A stretch of DNA of 64,000 bases from Rubripirellula reticaptiva (GTDB lineage Bacteria > Planctomycetota > Planctomycetia > Pirellulales > Pirellulaceae), in contig NZ_SJPX01000005.1 in NCBI RefSeq assembly GCF_007860175.1, forward strand, positions 806,001 to 870,000. Reading direction: 5' to 3'. Below, in pieces: positions 24,175 through 33,206 of the stretch. The first letter of the stretch is position 1. Each line of letters starts with the position of its first letter. The translations under genes were made by a program, and so were the position numbers. Under the pieces are notes generated by a model. It saw only the letters and a list, made by a program, of their open reading frames with translations, made no database searches and was not told the origin of the DNA.

Positions 24175-25014
24175 TTATCCCGCGTGATTCCATGCGATCA
24201 CCGCATGGACGATCGCGCCGGCCAACAATGCCACCGAAAACAGGCTGTGGATGACGACCCACAACCGCAAACGCAACTGCAGCGCGAACTGGTAGTCCAA
24301 GTCATCACGTCGGCGAACCAGCGCGGCGAATCGACCGGCCGCTTGGCGGCTGTCGTCTTCTAAGTATCGATCGAGTTCTTTCAGTCCACTTAGCAATCGC
24401 CGACGGCGGACACCGGTGGGAACCAACACGTACGCAAGTGACGGACGCGCATCAAAAAACGGGTTCAAATAGTGCGAATAAAAACTGCTCAGAACACGCA
24501 TGCCTGATGATTCGTGCAAGCCATCCAACAGCTCTTGCGCCGTCGTTGCGATCTGGTTTCGACTCCAACCGACTTGGTCAAATCGATGTTGGCCCTCGAC
24601 CGCCGTCAAACGCCGCGGCAAGGTTCGGCTGGCGTAGATGCCGTAGAAACCGCTGCCGCTGACTAACAAAAAAACGATCGACAATCCACATTCGAATATT
24701 CCGCCGGCAACTAAGACCGGCACATGCATTGCGTAGACGCCGAACGCGAAAATGCCCAAGTAGAGGTGCACCTGAGTCCAGGTGCTGGCGCTGCCGAGCG
24801 GCAAGACCGGCAATCGCCGCCGCACCCCCAACAACACCAACAACAAGATCGTCGCCAGCACGGTGAAGCCTGTGAAGAACGAGGCGTGGGCCAGTCGTCC
24901 CTCTTGGATTTTCATAATGACGAACACGATCGCGAGCGCAAACGCGGTGACCGCAAGCGACAGTTTGCGCCGATTACGAAACGACAATTGAGCGCGAGGT
25001 TTTCGGGTAGCCAC
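24175..25014 (-). CDS. Diheme b-type cytochrome membrane protein
   Basis: A 279-residue membrane protein with about five hydrophobic helices. Two helices carry pairs of His exactly 14 positions apart: His83/His97 (VHLYLGIFAFGVYAMHV) and His256/His270 (IHSLFSVALLAGAIVHA). His-X13-His in two helices is the bis-His diheme arrangement of cytochrome b in quinol-oxidising complexes, so this is probably the quinone-interacting, two-heme-b subunit of the module. Unlike bc1 cytochrome b, a ~120-residue soluble segment separates the two helical parts. The GTG start at 25014 lies 6 bases after the stop of the cNMP/Fe-S gene and the decaheme cytochrome gene follows after about 80 bases. No standard family name could be assigned. 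Confidence 0.78.
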   Translation of the reverse strand: MATRKPRAQLSFRNRRKLSLAVTAFALAIVFVIMKIQEGRLAHASFFTGFTVLATILLLVLLGVRRRLPVLPLGSASTWTQVHLYLGIFAFGVYAMHVPVLVAGGIFECGLSIVFLLVSGSGFYGIYASRTLPRRLTAVEGQHRFDQVGWSRNQIATTAQELLDGLHESSGMRVLSSFYSHYLNPFFDARPSLAYVLVPTGVRRRRLLSGLKELDRYLEDDSRQAAGRFAALVRRRDDLDYQFALQLRLRLWVVIHSLFSVALLAGAIVHAVIAWNHAG

Positions 25015-25020
25015 GTTGTG

Positions 25021-26898
25021 TTAACTCCGGCGGTCGAGCCAATATTGCAGCGGTTCGGATTCGGTCAGATCGATCCGCACCAATGCATCATGCGGACACG
25101 CCGACACACAGGCCGGTCCCGTCGGCTGACTTTGGCACATGTCGCATTTGGTGGCTTTACGTATCGGTTTGCCGCTATCCATGTCGGTGTATGGTCGGCC
25201 TTTGGGGTCCACGACTTCGGCCATGCGGATGTTCTCGTACGGGCAAGAATTCGCGCACGTGCCACACCCGACACAAATCGGATCATGAATGCGAACCACG
25301 CCCGAGTCTTTGTCGCGAGTGATCGCACCAGTTGGACAACCGATCATGCAAACCGGGTCACTGCATTGCATGCAGGCTTGGACAAACTGAATCTGTTCGT
25401 GCGCGATGCCCTGCCGCACAAACCGAGGGTTGCCATCATGAGTCGATGCACACGCTTTGACGCAGTCATCGCACCGAGTGCAGCGGCTTAGATCGACGAC
25501 CATCGCCGCCGTACCGTTGTTCACACGATTTTGGACGATAAATTCCAGCAATCCGGTTGGCTGAAATTGCTGGCCTTCCGAACTTGGCAAGTCTTTCCAA
25601 TCGCCTTGGCCAAGATTCGATGCACGATCGGCGCTACGGCGATCCGTTCGCCCTCGCGATTCTTCGCGGCGGTCCGAATCATGGTGTTTCGTGTCACCAC
25701 CCAGACGTTTGTGGTTAACCGTCGTCACCAATTCGCTGACCGATTCAGGCAATTCACTGCGGCGCACGTGAGGTAGAATTTCTTCGGCGAACACTTCGGC
25801 AGGAATGAACAACGCGTCCAAGAATCCGATCGCACGCAGCGAGTGGTCCAGGGTTTTCGGCGGTGCCGATTCGGGACGCAGCGAGTTGTAGGCGATCTCA
25901 TCCAAGCCAAACACATGGCCTTTACCAAGGTAGGCGGTCGTTCGATCGGACGCACCGTAAGTTTTCGAGACTCGGCCAAACCCGCTTCGCACGATCACCA
26001 AATCGGTCGGCATGCGGCCTTCGGCGGCAACGACAGGTTCCGATTCAATTTGTTTCTGAACGGGTAACTCGCGAATTTTCTTGTAGTCCGCATGCCACTC
26101 CATCCGTCCAAACGAATGCATCTGAGTCGACGCAGCGACGCGATTGAGATTGGCTTCGGGCAAATGCCGAAGCAGCGGTAGTTCGCGCAGGTGGATCGTC
26201 AACCAGTTCTGGCGATAGTGTCGATCCAGAGTGTCGGCAAATCCTTTGTCGCGGCGCAGGATCTTCAATCCCTGCCAGCGAATTTCTAACAGCGTGGCTT
26301 CCGTTTCGGCGATCACGGTCGCGGTTCGCGGCGAACGATACATCGCTGCAACCTCGCCAAAGATCTCGCCCGGCCCGATCGTGACCGGACGCTGAGCGCC
26401 CGAACGATCGCGGCGCAAAACGGCTTCAAAATCTTGCAGGAATAATGCCGGCCGATCGTCGACCTGGCGAACGTTGGACGAGTCCCCGTTAGCGCCCGAC
26501 GTGACTTGGTCCGGACGACGCGATTCGGGATGGCGGCTGCGGCCAAGGTATTTCCGCAGCGCTTCGGTCCACGACAGCTTTTCGACTTCGCTGCGTCCCA
26601 ACTGCTCGGGCAACAACGACTTGACGATGACTGCAGCGCTGCCCGCCAAAACGAGGAACGCGCTGTTTCCGTAATCACCTTCGCGAACAATGATCTCGCC
26701 AGGTTCGCAGCGATGCAGCCGAGTATCGTTGCGCAGAATTCCTTCGAGCGGAATCGATCGCGGAAACGAATCAGAATCCATGCTAGCAAAGGGTTCACGC
26801 GAGCGCAGCCAGGACACGTCACCGTCGTTGATCGACGCGTCCATCGGTTCGCCCCATCGCTCGGGACGGCGCACTGCGATTGATTCTTCTGGCTGCAT
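25021..26898 (-). CDS. Cyclic-nucleotide-binding-domain / four-cluster [4Fe-4S] ferredoxin fusion
   Basis: A 625-residue cytoplasmic-looking protein. Two cNMP-binding-type domains occupy about residues 52-215 and 236-375. The first has the phosphate-cassette pattern GEIFGEVA...PRTATVIAE with its conserved Arg, and an insertion of ~60 residues; the second has GHVFGLDEIA and lacks the usual Glu spacing. The C-terminal ~170 residues form a DmsB/NrfC/HybA-like ferredoxin with four cysteine groups: CTRCDDCVKAC, CMQCSDPVCMIGCP, CVGCGTCANSCP and CDMCQ...CVSACP. It is first in a tight operon with the diheme b cytochrome and decaheme cytochrome. The fusion suggests electron transfer controlled by a small ligand; that control is inference. 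Confidence 0.88.
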   Translation of the reverse strand: MQPEESIAVRRPERWGEPMDASINDGDVSWLRSREPFASMDSDSFPRSIPLEGILRNDTRLHRCEPGEIIVREGDYGNSAFLVLAGSAAVIVKSLLPEQLGRSEVEKLSWTEALRKYLGRSRHPESRRPDQVTSGANGDSSNVRQVDDRPALFLQDFEAVLRRDRSGAQRPVTIGPGEIFGEVAAMYRSPRTATVIAETEATLLEIRWQGLKILRRDKGFADTLDRHYRQNWLTIHLRELPLLRHLPEANLNRVAASTQMHSFGRMEWHADYKKIRELPVQKQIESEPVVAAEGRMPTDLVIVRSGFGRVSKTYGASDRTTAYLGKGHVFGLDEIAYNSLRPESAPPKTLDHSLRAIGFLDALFIPAEVFAEEILPHVRRSELPESVSELVTTVNHKRLGGDTKHHDSDRREESRGRTDRRSADRASNLGQGDWKDLPSSEGQQFQPTGLLEFIVQNRVNNGTAAMVVDLSRCTRCDDCVKACASTHDGNPRFVRQGIAHEQIQFVQACMQCSDPVCMIGCPTGAITRDKDSGVVRIHDPICVGCGTCANSCPYENIRMAEVVDPKGRPYTDMDSGKPIRKATKCDMCQSQPTGPACVSACPHDALVRIDLTESEPLQYWLDRRS

Positions 26899-27087
26899 GA
26901 TGCCCGTTCAATAGCGTTTGAAGAACAACAAAGTCAATTCCAATGAATTCAATCAGAGGAACAGTCGCCCCCAAACGGATGGCATTCCCGCCGCGACTTC
27001 AATCTGCGAAGATTGGGCTTGATGGCGCAGATAGGTCGAGGGCACCGACCACCGGTATTCATTTTCATTCGCAGAAGGGACGCTGCA

Positions 27088-27975
27088 TTGCTCTCGACTA
27101 ATCGCCTCGTTCGTTTTTGTTTTTCACTCTCTCTATCTCTTTTCGCTTTGACGGTTGTTACTAGCGAAGTCACCGCCGAACTGATCGCTGTCACCGGCGG
27201 GCCGCAGGTCGATTACAACTCGGCCCTTTATCGGTTGGACATCGCCACTGGCACGGCAACCAAGATTGGTGAAACGGGGCTGAAGCATGTCACGGGCATC
27301 GCCGTCGAGCCGACAACGGGACTTTTGTTTGCCCATCGCAACGATGACATCACGGGCGTCGGCGAACTGTATCGCCTAGATCTGCAAACTGCGTCACCAA
27401 CGTTGATCGGCACCACGGGGGTGCGAGTTCCCGACATCTCGTTTGGCCCGGACGGAAACCTTTACGGATGGATGGAGTTCGGCAGCGAGAACTTTTTCAA
27501 GGAAGAAGTGGACGATCTGGTGACGTTCGATCTGAACAACGGTTCGGTCACTCGAGTGGGCGAGTCCGGGATCTTCACCAACCAAACGGGGCTCGCTTTT
27601 GCTCCGAACGGTTCGCTTTTCCTGAAATCAGGCGACATCGACGCGTCCAAACCTCAGGCCGATCGAGTGGGCCATTTGTATCAAATCGATCCCGTCACGG
27701 GCGTCGGCACATCGATCATCGCTCTGGACGCTCAGCCGCATAACGGACTGGACTTTGACGCGTCGGGACAAGCCTACACGTTCAGCCGCGGTAATTCGGG
27801 CACGTTGCTGCAGACGATCGACTTTACCACCGGTCACGTGACCGACCTGGATGTGTTTGATGTCCAAGGGATCACGGCGATTGCCTTTGTGACGGCTGTC
27901 CCCGAGCCATCGTCGTTGATCTTGATATCGACGGTCTCGGTTGGCCTGGTGATGTTTCGGCGTCGCCGAAGCTGA
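27088..27975 (+). CDS. Secreted beta-propeller-like protein with PEP-CTERM sorting signal
   Basis: A 295-residue exported protein. The TTG at 27088 is chosen because AAGGGA lies 7 bases upstream and a signal peptide follows at once (RLVRFCFSLSLSLFALTVVTS). An alternative ATG at 27022 would put ~22 odd residues before it. The mature part has repeated segments such as LYRLDIATGTATKIGETGL, LTFD..NGSVTRVGESG and LYQIDPVTGVGTSI, typical of a beta-propeller or WD-like fold. The C-terminus is a PEP-CTERM signal: VPEPSS, a hydrophobic helix and RRRRS. Such proteins are processed by exosortase and anchored or released at the cell surface. Its ligand is unknown. Confidence 0.82.
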   Translation: MLSTNRLVRFCFSLSLSLFALTVVTSEVTAELIAVTGGPQVDYNSALYRLDIATGTATKIGETGLKHVTGIAVEPTTGLLFAHRNDDITGVGELYRLDLQTASPTLIGTTGVRVPDISFGPDGNLYGWMEFGSENFFKEEVDDLVTFDLNNGSVTRVGESGIFTNQTGLAFAPNGSLFLKSGDIDASKPQADRVGHLYQIDPVTGVGTSIIALDAQPHNGLDFDASGQAYTFSRGNSGTLLQTIDFTTGHVTDLDVFDVQGITAIAFVTAVPEPSSLILISTVSVGLVMFRRRRS

Positions 27976-28245
27976 AATCTCGCGGCGTCGCTTCGGTCGT
28001 CACGTTTCGGATCTTGACTGATTCGCTCGATTTTTCGGGCGAGATCGTGATCGGACCGATGCCAACCGATGGACAGCCCTGTTCAGTACTGCAACGGTGC
28101 CCGAGTGTGACGGTTGTAGGGGCGGCGAGTGCCTTCGTTGGCGCCCCGGTCGGATTGTGCCGAATGAAACGATACGCCGAAAGTGTGGATGCGCACGTTC
28201 GGACCGTTTTTGACGACACTCTTCCCATGACCGAGCGGCGCTTCG

Positions 28246-31038
28246 ATGTCGGCGATTCCAATCGATTCAGACGAAAACGAACGACAACCCAACCTGGTTC
28301 GCGACATTGCCGCGATCGCGTTGGTGGCGATCACGTTGATTCTGGTCGTCTCGGTTGTGACTCGCAGCGCGGCCGATCCCATCGATGAACCGATGTGGCC
28401 GATCAACCAATTCTATTCGCCAGACGTGGTCGTTTATCCGGCCAATGCTTCGATCACCAATGCCTGCGGCTACTGGGGCGCGCTATTGTCGTCCATGTTG
28501 TTTGACGCGGTTGGATTGGCGTCGTCGCTGGTAATTGCCGGACTTGGCGGAGTGGCGACGGCGCTATTGATCCGCGGTCATTTGAATGCGCCGGTGCTGC
28601 GTTCGCTCGGTGGCACGATCACCGTGCTCGGCGCGGCCACGGCCGCGGGCCTGTCGCAGACTAGCATCGAAGGCATGCCGATCGTCGGATCGGGCGGTTA
28701 TTTGGGCGCGATGACGTCGACCTGGTTGCTAGAACACTTTGCGCCGGCGGGCGGCTGGATTTTGACGCTGACGACATTGGCGGTCGGACTGCTGATCACG
28801 ACTGACTACGCACTGCTGTATGCAGGAAAGAAAATCGTTGCCAAGGGAGCCGGAGTTTCTCGTGCGGGAATGCAACGTGCCGCCGGAGTTTTGCCAGCCA
28901 AACGTCTGCGTCAACCGTTCACCGACTTGGAAGAACCCATCACACTGGATGGCGAATCGGGCGAGGCAAGCGCTGAGGAATCAGCAGCCGCTGCACTCGA
29001 CGTCATCGATCCCGACAAACCAGACGCAAACGAGCGACACGACGGGCCTAAGATCAAATTCAACCGTACCAAACGGACTGGCATTGCTGGCGCTGTGGCG
29101 GCAACCGCAGCCGGACTAGCGGCCGCGGCCAGTGATGCGTTATCGCCGTCGGCACCAACCGAATCCGACGAAGAAGTCAGCGACGAGTACGACGAAGGAG
29201 ATTGGGACGAAGAAGAAGAGGAAGAAGAGGTCGCGGAAGCGCCGACTCGTGAAATCGAAGTCGAAGGCGAACAGCTGATCCTTCGCCAAGACGAGGCTCA
29301 TCCCGTGTCCGAACCGGCCAGTCAACCGAAAATCCGCGCGCCTAAACAGAAGAGCAAACGGGATCCTCGCGAGGAGTTCTTGAAAACGGTCAAAGAATCG
29401 GCGCCGAACGGATTCGAAGACTATCAATTGCCGCCACTTGAACTGCTGCGGCAAAGCGACGACATCAGTTACGACGACCAACTCGAAGAGGTGCGCCGGA
29501 AAGCTCACATCCTGGAAAAGACGTTCAAGGAATTCAACTTCAACATTCGCGTCGTTGAAATCGAAACCGGACCTGTGATCGCACAGTACGAAATTGAATT
29601 GGAAGCCGGTTTGCGTTTGAGCAAGATCACGGGCTTGTCCGAAGACTTGGCGATTGCCCTTCGCGTGCCCAGCGTTCGGATTGTCGCGCCAATTCCAGGC
29701 AAGAACACGGTCGGTATCGAAGTTCCCAACGAGACTCGCCAAGTCGTGATGCTTCGTGATGTGATCGAAGAATCCGACACACGCAGTGCCAAGATGAATA
29801 TTCCGGTTTTCTTGGGCAAAGACGTTTCGGGCAATCCGATGGTCGTCGACTTGGCCAAGATGCCTCACCTTTTGATCGCAGGTCGAACCGGTACGGGTAA
29901 ATCGGTTTGCTTGAACACGATCATCAGCTCGATCTTGATGTGCTGTCGGCCGGACGAAGTTCGCATGTTGATGATCGACCCCAAGATGGTCGAACTGAGC
30001 GGCTATGGTCGGCTGCCGCACTTGATGCACCCGGTGATCACCGACATGCGCAAGGCCGAAGCGATTTTGGCGTGGGCAGTCGAGAAGATGGAAGAACGGT
30101 ACTCGCTGCTTGCCAAGGCCGGTGTGCGTCACATCAACAGCTTCAACGACCTTGGCCGCGAAGAAATCTTGCGACGCATGGAAATCGACGAAGAAGACGG
30201 CGAAACCGATGTCCCTGATAAGCTACCGTTCATCGTCATTATCGCCGACGAAATGGCGGACTTGATGATGACGGCCGGCAAAGACGTCGAAACGCATATC
30301 ATTCGGCTTGCGCAAAAGAGCCGTGCGGTCGGGATCCACTTGATCCTGGCAACCCAAAAACCAACCGTCGATGTCATCACGGGTTTGATCAAGAGTAACC
30401 TGCCGGCTCGTTTGAGTTTCCAAGTGGCGTCGAAGACGGACAGCCGCGTTGTGTTGGACGAAAACGGTGCCGACAAATTGCTGGGTAACGGTGACATGCT
30501 GTTCTTGTGGCCGGGCACCAGCACATTGATTCGGGGACAAGGCACCTACTTGTCGGATGATGAAATCGACGCGGTGTGTGCGCATTGCAGCCAAAGCGAA
30601 CAGAACTTCGTTGGCGAGTTGATGGAGTTGAAGGTCGACGCGGAAGGCGACGGTGGCGATGGCACGTCGATGGAGGCGATCAAGAAACGCGACGAACTTT
30701 ACGACAGTGCCATCGAAGTCGTGATTCGTGAAGGCCGCGGATCATGCTCGCTGTTGCAGCGCTGCTTGGGCATCGGTTACGGACGCGCAGCGAAACTGAT
30801 CGACTTCATGGCCGAAGACGGAATCGTCGGCGAGTACAACGGCAGCAAGGCGCGCGAAGTCGTTATGACGATGGCCAAATGGAACTCGTTGCAAGGCTTG
30901 GATGAAGACGACGGCCAAGTCGACGACAACGAGGAAGAGTACGACGAGGACGAACTTGAAAGCGGTGACGAGGAAGACGACGACGAGTACGAGGAAGTCG
31001 ATGAAGACGCGGAAGAAGAATACGAGGACGCGGAATGA
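28246..31038 (+). CDS. ftsK: FtsK/SpoIIIE DNA translocase
   Basis: A 930-residue membrane-anchored DNA pump for chromosome segregation at division. Four N-terminal hydrophobic segments (about residues 20-190) are followed by a variable acidic linker (about 240-380). The motor has GRTGTGKS at 546-553, LMIDPKM, a Walker B-like VIIADEMADL and LATQKPTVDVITG. The gamma winged-helix domain is near 825-880 (IREGRGSCSLLQRCLGIGYGRA). Unusually, ~45 further residues after gamma (886-930) are almost all Asp, Glu, Gly, Val and Tyr. The start at 28246 has a weak ribosome binding site. It stands alone, upstream of ispD. Confidence 0.95.
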   Translation: MSAIPIDSDENERQPNLVRDIAAIALVAITLILVVSVVTRSAADPIDEPMWPINQFYSPDVVVYPANASITNACGYWGALLSSMLFDAVGLASSLVIAGLGGVATALLIRGHLNAPVLRSLGGTITVLGAATAAGLSQTSIEGMPIVGSGGYLGAMTSTWLLEHFAPAGGWILTLTTLAVGLLITTDYALLYAGKKIVAKGAGVSRAGMQRAAGVLPAKRLRQPFTDLEEPITLDGESGEASAEESAAAALDVIDPDKPDANERHDGPKIKFNRTKRTGIAGAVAATAAGLAAAASDALSPSAPTESDEEVSDEYDEGDWDEEEEEEEVAEAPTREIEVEGEQLILRQDEAHPVSEPASQPKIRAPKQKSKRDPREEFLKTVKESAPNGFEDYQLPPLELLRQSDDISYDDQLEEVRRKAHILEKTFKEFNFNIRVVEIETGPVIAQYEIELEAGLRLSKITGLSEDLAIALRVPSVRIVAPIPGKNTVGIEVPNETRQVVMLRDVIEESDTRSAKMNIPVFLGKDVSGNPMVVDLAKMPHLLIAGRTGTGKSVCLNTIISSILMCCRPDEVRMLMIDPKMVELSGYGRLPHLMHPVITDMRKAEAILAWAVEKMEERYSLLAKAGVRHINSFNDLGREEILRRMEIDEEDGETDVPDKLPFIVIIADEMADLMMTAGKDVETHIIRLAQKSRAVGIHLILATQKPTVDVITGLIKSNLPARLSFQVASKTDSRVVLDENGADKLLGNGDMLFLWPGTSTLIRGQGTYLSDDEIDAVCAHCSQSEQNFVGELMELKVDAEGDGGDGTSMEAIKKRDELYDSAIEVVIREGRGSCSLLQRCLGIGYGRAAKLIDFMAEDGIVGEYNGSKAREVVMTMAKWNSLQGLDEDDGQVDDNEEEYDEDELESGDEEDDDEYEEVDEDAEEEYEDAE

Positions 31039-31125
31039 GTGAGGTGAATGGAGCGTCTGACCAATTTGGCGTCTTGCCCTTACGATGTTGCTTATCCTTT
31101 CTTCGGATGCGTTGAATCCTAGACT

Positions 31126-31911
31126 TTGACCTTCCCTGAAATCCACCGCTTCGACGAGCCACCGACCTTGAACGATCCTTCTCATCAACCGCCGACGCTC
31201 GGATCGATCGCGGTCATCATGCCGGCGGCCGGTAGCGGGCAACGGTTTGGCAGCCAGCGGAACAAGCTGTTTGCGACCTTGGCCGGCAAGCCGCTGTGGT
31301 TCCGATCGGCCGAGCGATTAGCGGAATCTCCGCTGGTCGGCCGCATCGTGATGCCGGTTTCCGAGTCCGACCAGCCGGCGTTTGAAAACGAATTTTCGGA
31401 CTTAGTCGCCAGGCTGCGGATCGAAGTCGTCCGCGGCGGTGCCGAGCGATACGACAGCGTGCGAGCGGGGCTGGCCGCGATCGGCGACGACTCCGAAGTT
31501 CGCTGGATCGCGGTCCATGATGCGGCTAGGCCACTCGTTTCAGCCGGCGACTTAGCGGCGGTTTTTGCGATGGCCAGCCAGACAGATGCGGCGATCCTGG
31601 GGGCACCGGTCCCGGGAACGATTCGCCGTGAAATTCGGCTTTCCGATGGAATTTTGCGAACCGAGACCGTCGATCGGCGTGACCTCTACGTGGCTCTGAC
31701 GCCGCAGGTCTTTTCCGCCGGGTTGTTGCAACGTGCCTATCAAAAGCACAATGGGCGGCCGGCGACCGATGATGCCGAATTGGTCGAACGGATCGGCCAC
31801 CCGGTCTCGATCGTTCGCGGCAGCGCCGATAACTTGAAAATCACTTACCCCGAAGACTTGGCGGTGGCAGAAGCCATCTACGCCCGTTCAACGAAGAATA
31901 ACGATGCCTGA
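31126..31911 (+). CDS. ispD: 2-C-methyl-D-erythritol 4-phosphate cytidylyltransferase
   Basis: IspD transfers CMP from CTP to methylerythritol phosphate, the third step of the non-mevalonate isoprenoid pathway. The nucleotide-binding signature PAAGSGQRFG with later NKLF, the DAARPLV motif (VHDAARPLVSAGD) and TPQVF are present. The longest frame starts at TTG 31126; TTG 31168 gives a shorter N-terminal tail of about 14 residues and is also possible. Length from the first strand (IAVIMPAAGSG) is normal for the family. The last 8 bases overlap tyrS, so the two genes are translationally linked. The rest of the pathway is not in the window. Confidence 0.93.
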   Translation: MTFPEIHRFDEPPTLNDPSHQPPTLGSIAVIMPAAGSGQRFGSQRNKLFATLAGKPLWFRSAERLAESPLVGRIVMPVSESDQPAFENEFSDLVARLRIEVVRGGAERYDSVRAGLAAIGDDSEVRWIAVHDAARPLVSAGDLAAVFAMASQTDAAILGAPVPGTIRREIRLSDGILRTETVDRRDLYVALTPQVFSAGLLQRAYQKHNGRPATDDAELVERIGHPVSIVRGSADNLKITYPEDLAVAEAIYARSTKNNDA

Positions 31912-33187
31912 ATTCAACTTGCTTGACGACCTCCGCTGGCGTGGCCTGATCCATCAATGCACCGACGAAGCGGGGCTGGCCAAACTGCTGGCTTCGGGCT
32001 GCCAAACCGTCTACATCGGTTTTGACCCGACGGCGTCTAGCCTGCACGTGGGCAGCTTGATGCAGTTGATGATGCTGCGACGATTTCAAAAGGCTGGCCA
32101 TCGTCCGATCGCTTTGGTCGGCGGTGCGACCGGCATGATCGGTGACCCCAGCGGCAAGAGCGAAGAACGCAATCTGTTGTCGGCCCAGCAGTTGCAAGAA
32201 AACGTCGATGGCGTGGCGGCACAGATGCGGATGCTGTTGGACTTCAACGGCGACAATGGCGCGTTGCTGCTGAACAATTTCGATTGGATGCAGGGTTACT
32301 CGTACCTGGAATTCCTTCGCGACGTCGGCAAGAACTTTCCCGTCGGCGCGATGATGGGCAAAGAGTCCGTGCGATCGCGACTCGATAGCGAAGCCGGACT
32401 CAGTTACACCGAGTTCAGCTACATGCTGTTGCAGGCTTACGACTTTGTGCATCTCGCCAAGGCACACGGTTGTTCCATTCAAGCCGGCGGCAGCGACCAG
32501 TGGGGCAACATCACCGCTGGCATCGACCTTGGCCGGCGGATGCTGGGCAAACAGTTCTTTGGTGTGACGGCACCGCTGCTGACGACCAGTGATGGTCGCA
32601 AGATGGGCAAGACCGAAAAGGGCGCGATCTGGTTGGATCCCGAGCGGACCAGCCCTTACGAGTTTTACCAGTACTGGAAAACGGTCGAGGACGCAGACGT
32701 GATGCGCTGCATCGCCTACCTAACCGAAATCGACCGCGAAGAATATGATTCACTCGCGCAAGCGACCACCGACGATCCGGGCAAACGCGCCGCGCAAATT
32801 CGTTTGGCTGAATGGATGACGAAGTTGCTGCACGGCGACGAGGGTTTGGCGACCGCCGAGCGAGCATCGCAGATTCTGTTTGGTGGCGAGATTGGTGAAG
32901 CAACCGATGCATCGCTCGGTGCGATCTTCGCTGACGTGCCAAGTCAAGACGTCGAACGTGACAAGCTCGGCGGCGAAGGATTCTGGATCGTCGAAGCTCT
33001 GCAATCGGCGGGATTGGTCAAGAGCGGTGGCGAGGCTCGTCGCGCGATCAAGGAAGGCGGCGTTTACTTGAACAATGTGCGAGTCAGCGACGAGCAACAA
33101 CGCTTGTCGACGTCGGACTTGGCCAGCGAGACCGTGATGGTGCTGCGCAAGGGCAAGCGAAAGTACGCGTTGCTGCGATTTACTTAG
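31904..33187 (+). CDS. tyrS: Tyrosine--tRNA ligase
   Basis: A 427-residue class I aminoacyl-tRNA synthetase for tyrosine. The HIGH-like motif is HVGSLMQL with VYIGFDPTASSLHVGS, the tyrosine-pocket region is FSYMLLQAYDFVHL, the QAGGSDQWGN motif is complete, and the KMSKS-like loop is KMGKTEKG, similar to the KFGKT of E. coli. The C-terminal ~70 residues form an S4-like RNA-binding domain (SGGEARRAIKEGGVYLNN). It overlaps ispD by 8 bases. It converges on the DUF58 gene, 19 bases apart. No T-box or other leader is possible because of the overlap. Confidence 0.97.
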   Translation: MPEFNLLDDLRWRGLIHQCTDEAGLAKLLASGCQTVYIGFDPTASSLHVGSLMQLMMLRRFQKAGHRPIALVGGATGMIGDPSGKSEERNLLSAQQLQENVDGVAAQMRMLLDFNGDNGALLLNNFDWMQGYSYLEFLRDVGKNFPVGAMMGKESVRSRLDSEAGLSYTEFSYMLLQAYDFVHLAKAHGCSIQAGGSDQWGNITAGIDLGRRMLGKQFFGVTAPLLTTSDGRKMGKTEKGAIWLDPERTSPYEFYQYWKTVEDADVMRCIAYLTEIDREEYDSLAQATTDDPGKRAAQIRLAEWMTKLLHGDEGLATAERASQILFGGEIGEATDASLGAIFADVPSQDVERDKLGGEGFWIVEALQSAGLVKSGGEARRAIKEGGVYLNNVRVSDEQQRLSTSDLASETVMVLRKGKRKYALLRFT

Positions 33188-33206
33188 GCCGGCTATTTAG
33201 CGCCGC

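Noticed and set aside
23325-24254. Open frame of 309 codons on the plus strand
   Set aside because: Antisense to the first heme group of the decaheme cytochrome, whose CxxCH series is unmistakable.
29140-30132. Open frame of 330 codons on the minus strand
   Set aside because: Antisense to ftsK; the C-terminal Phe/Val-rich run is the complement of the Glu/Asp-rich linker.
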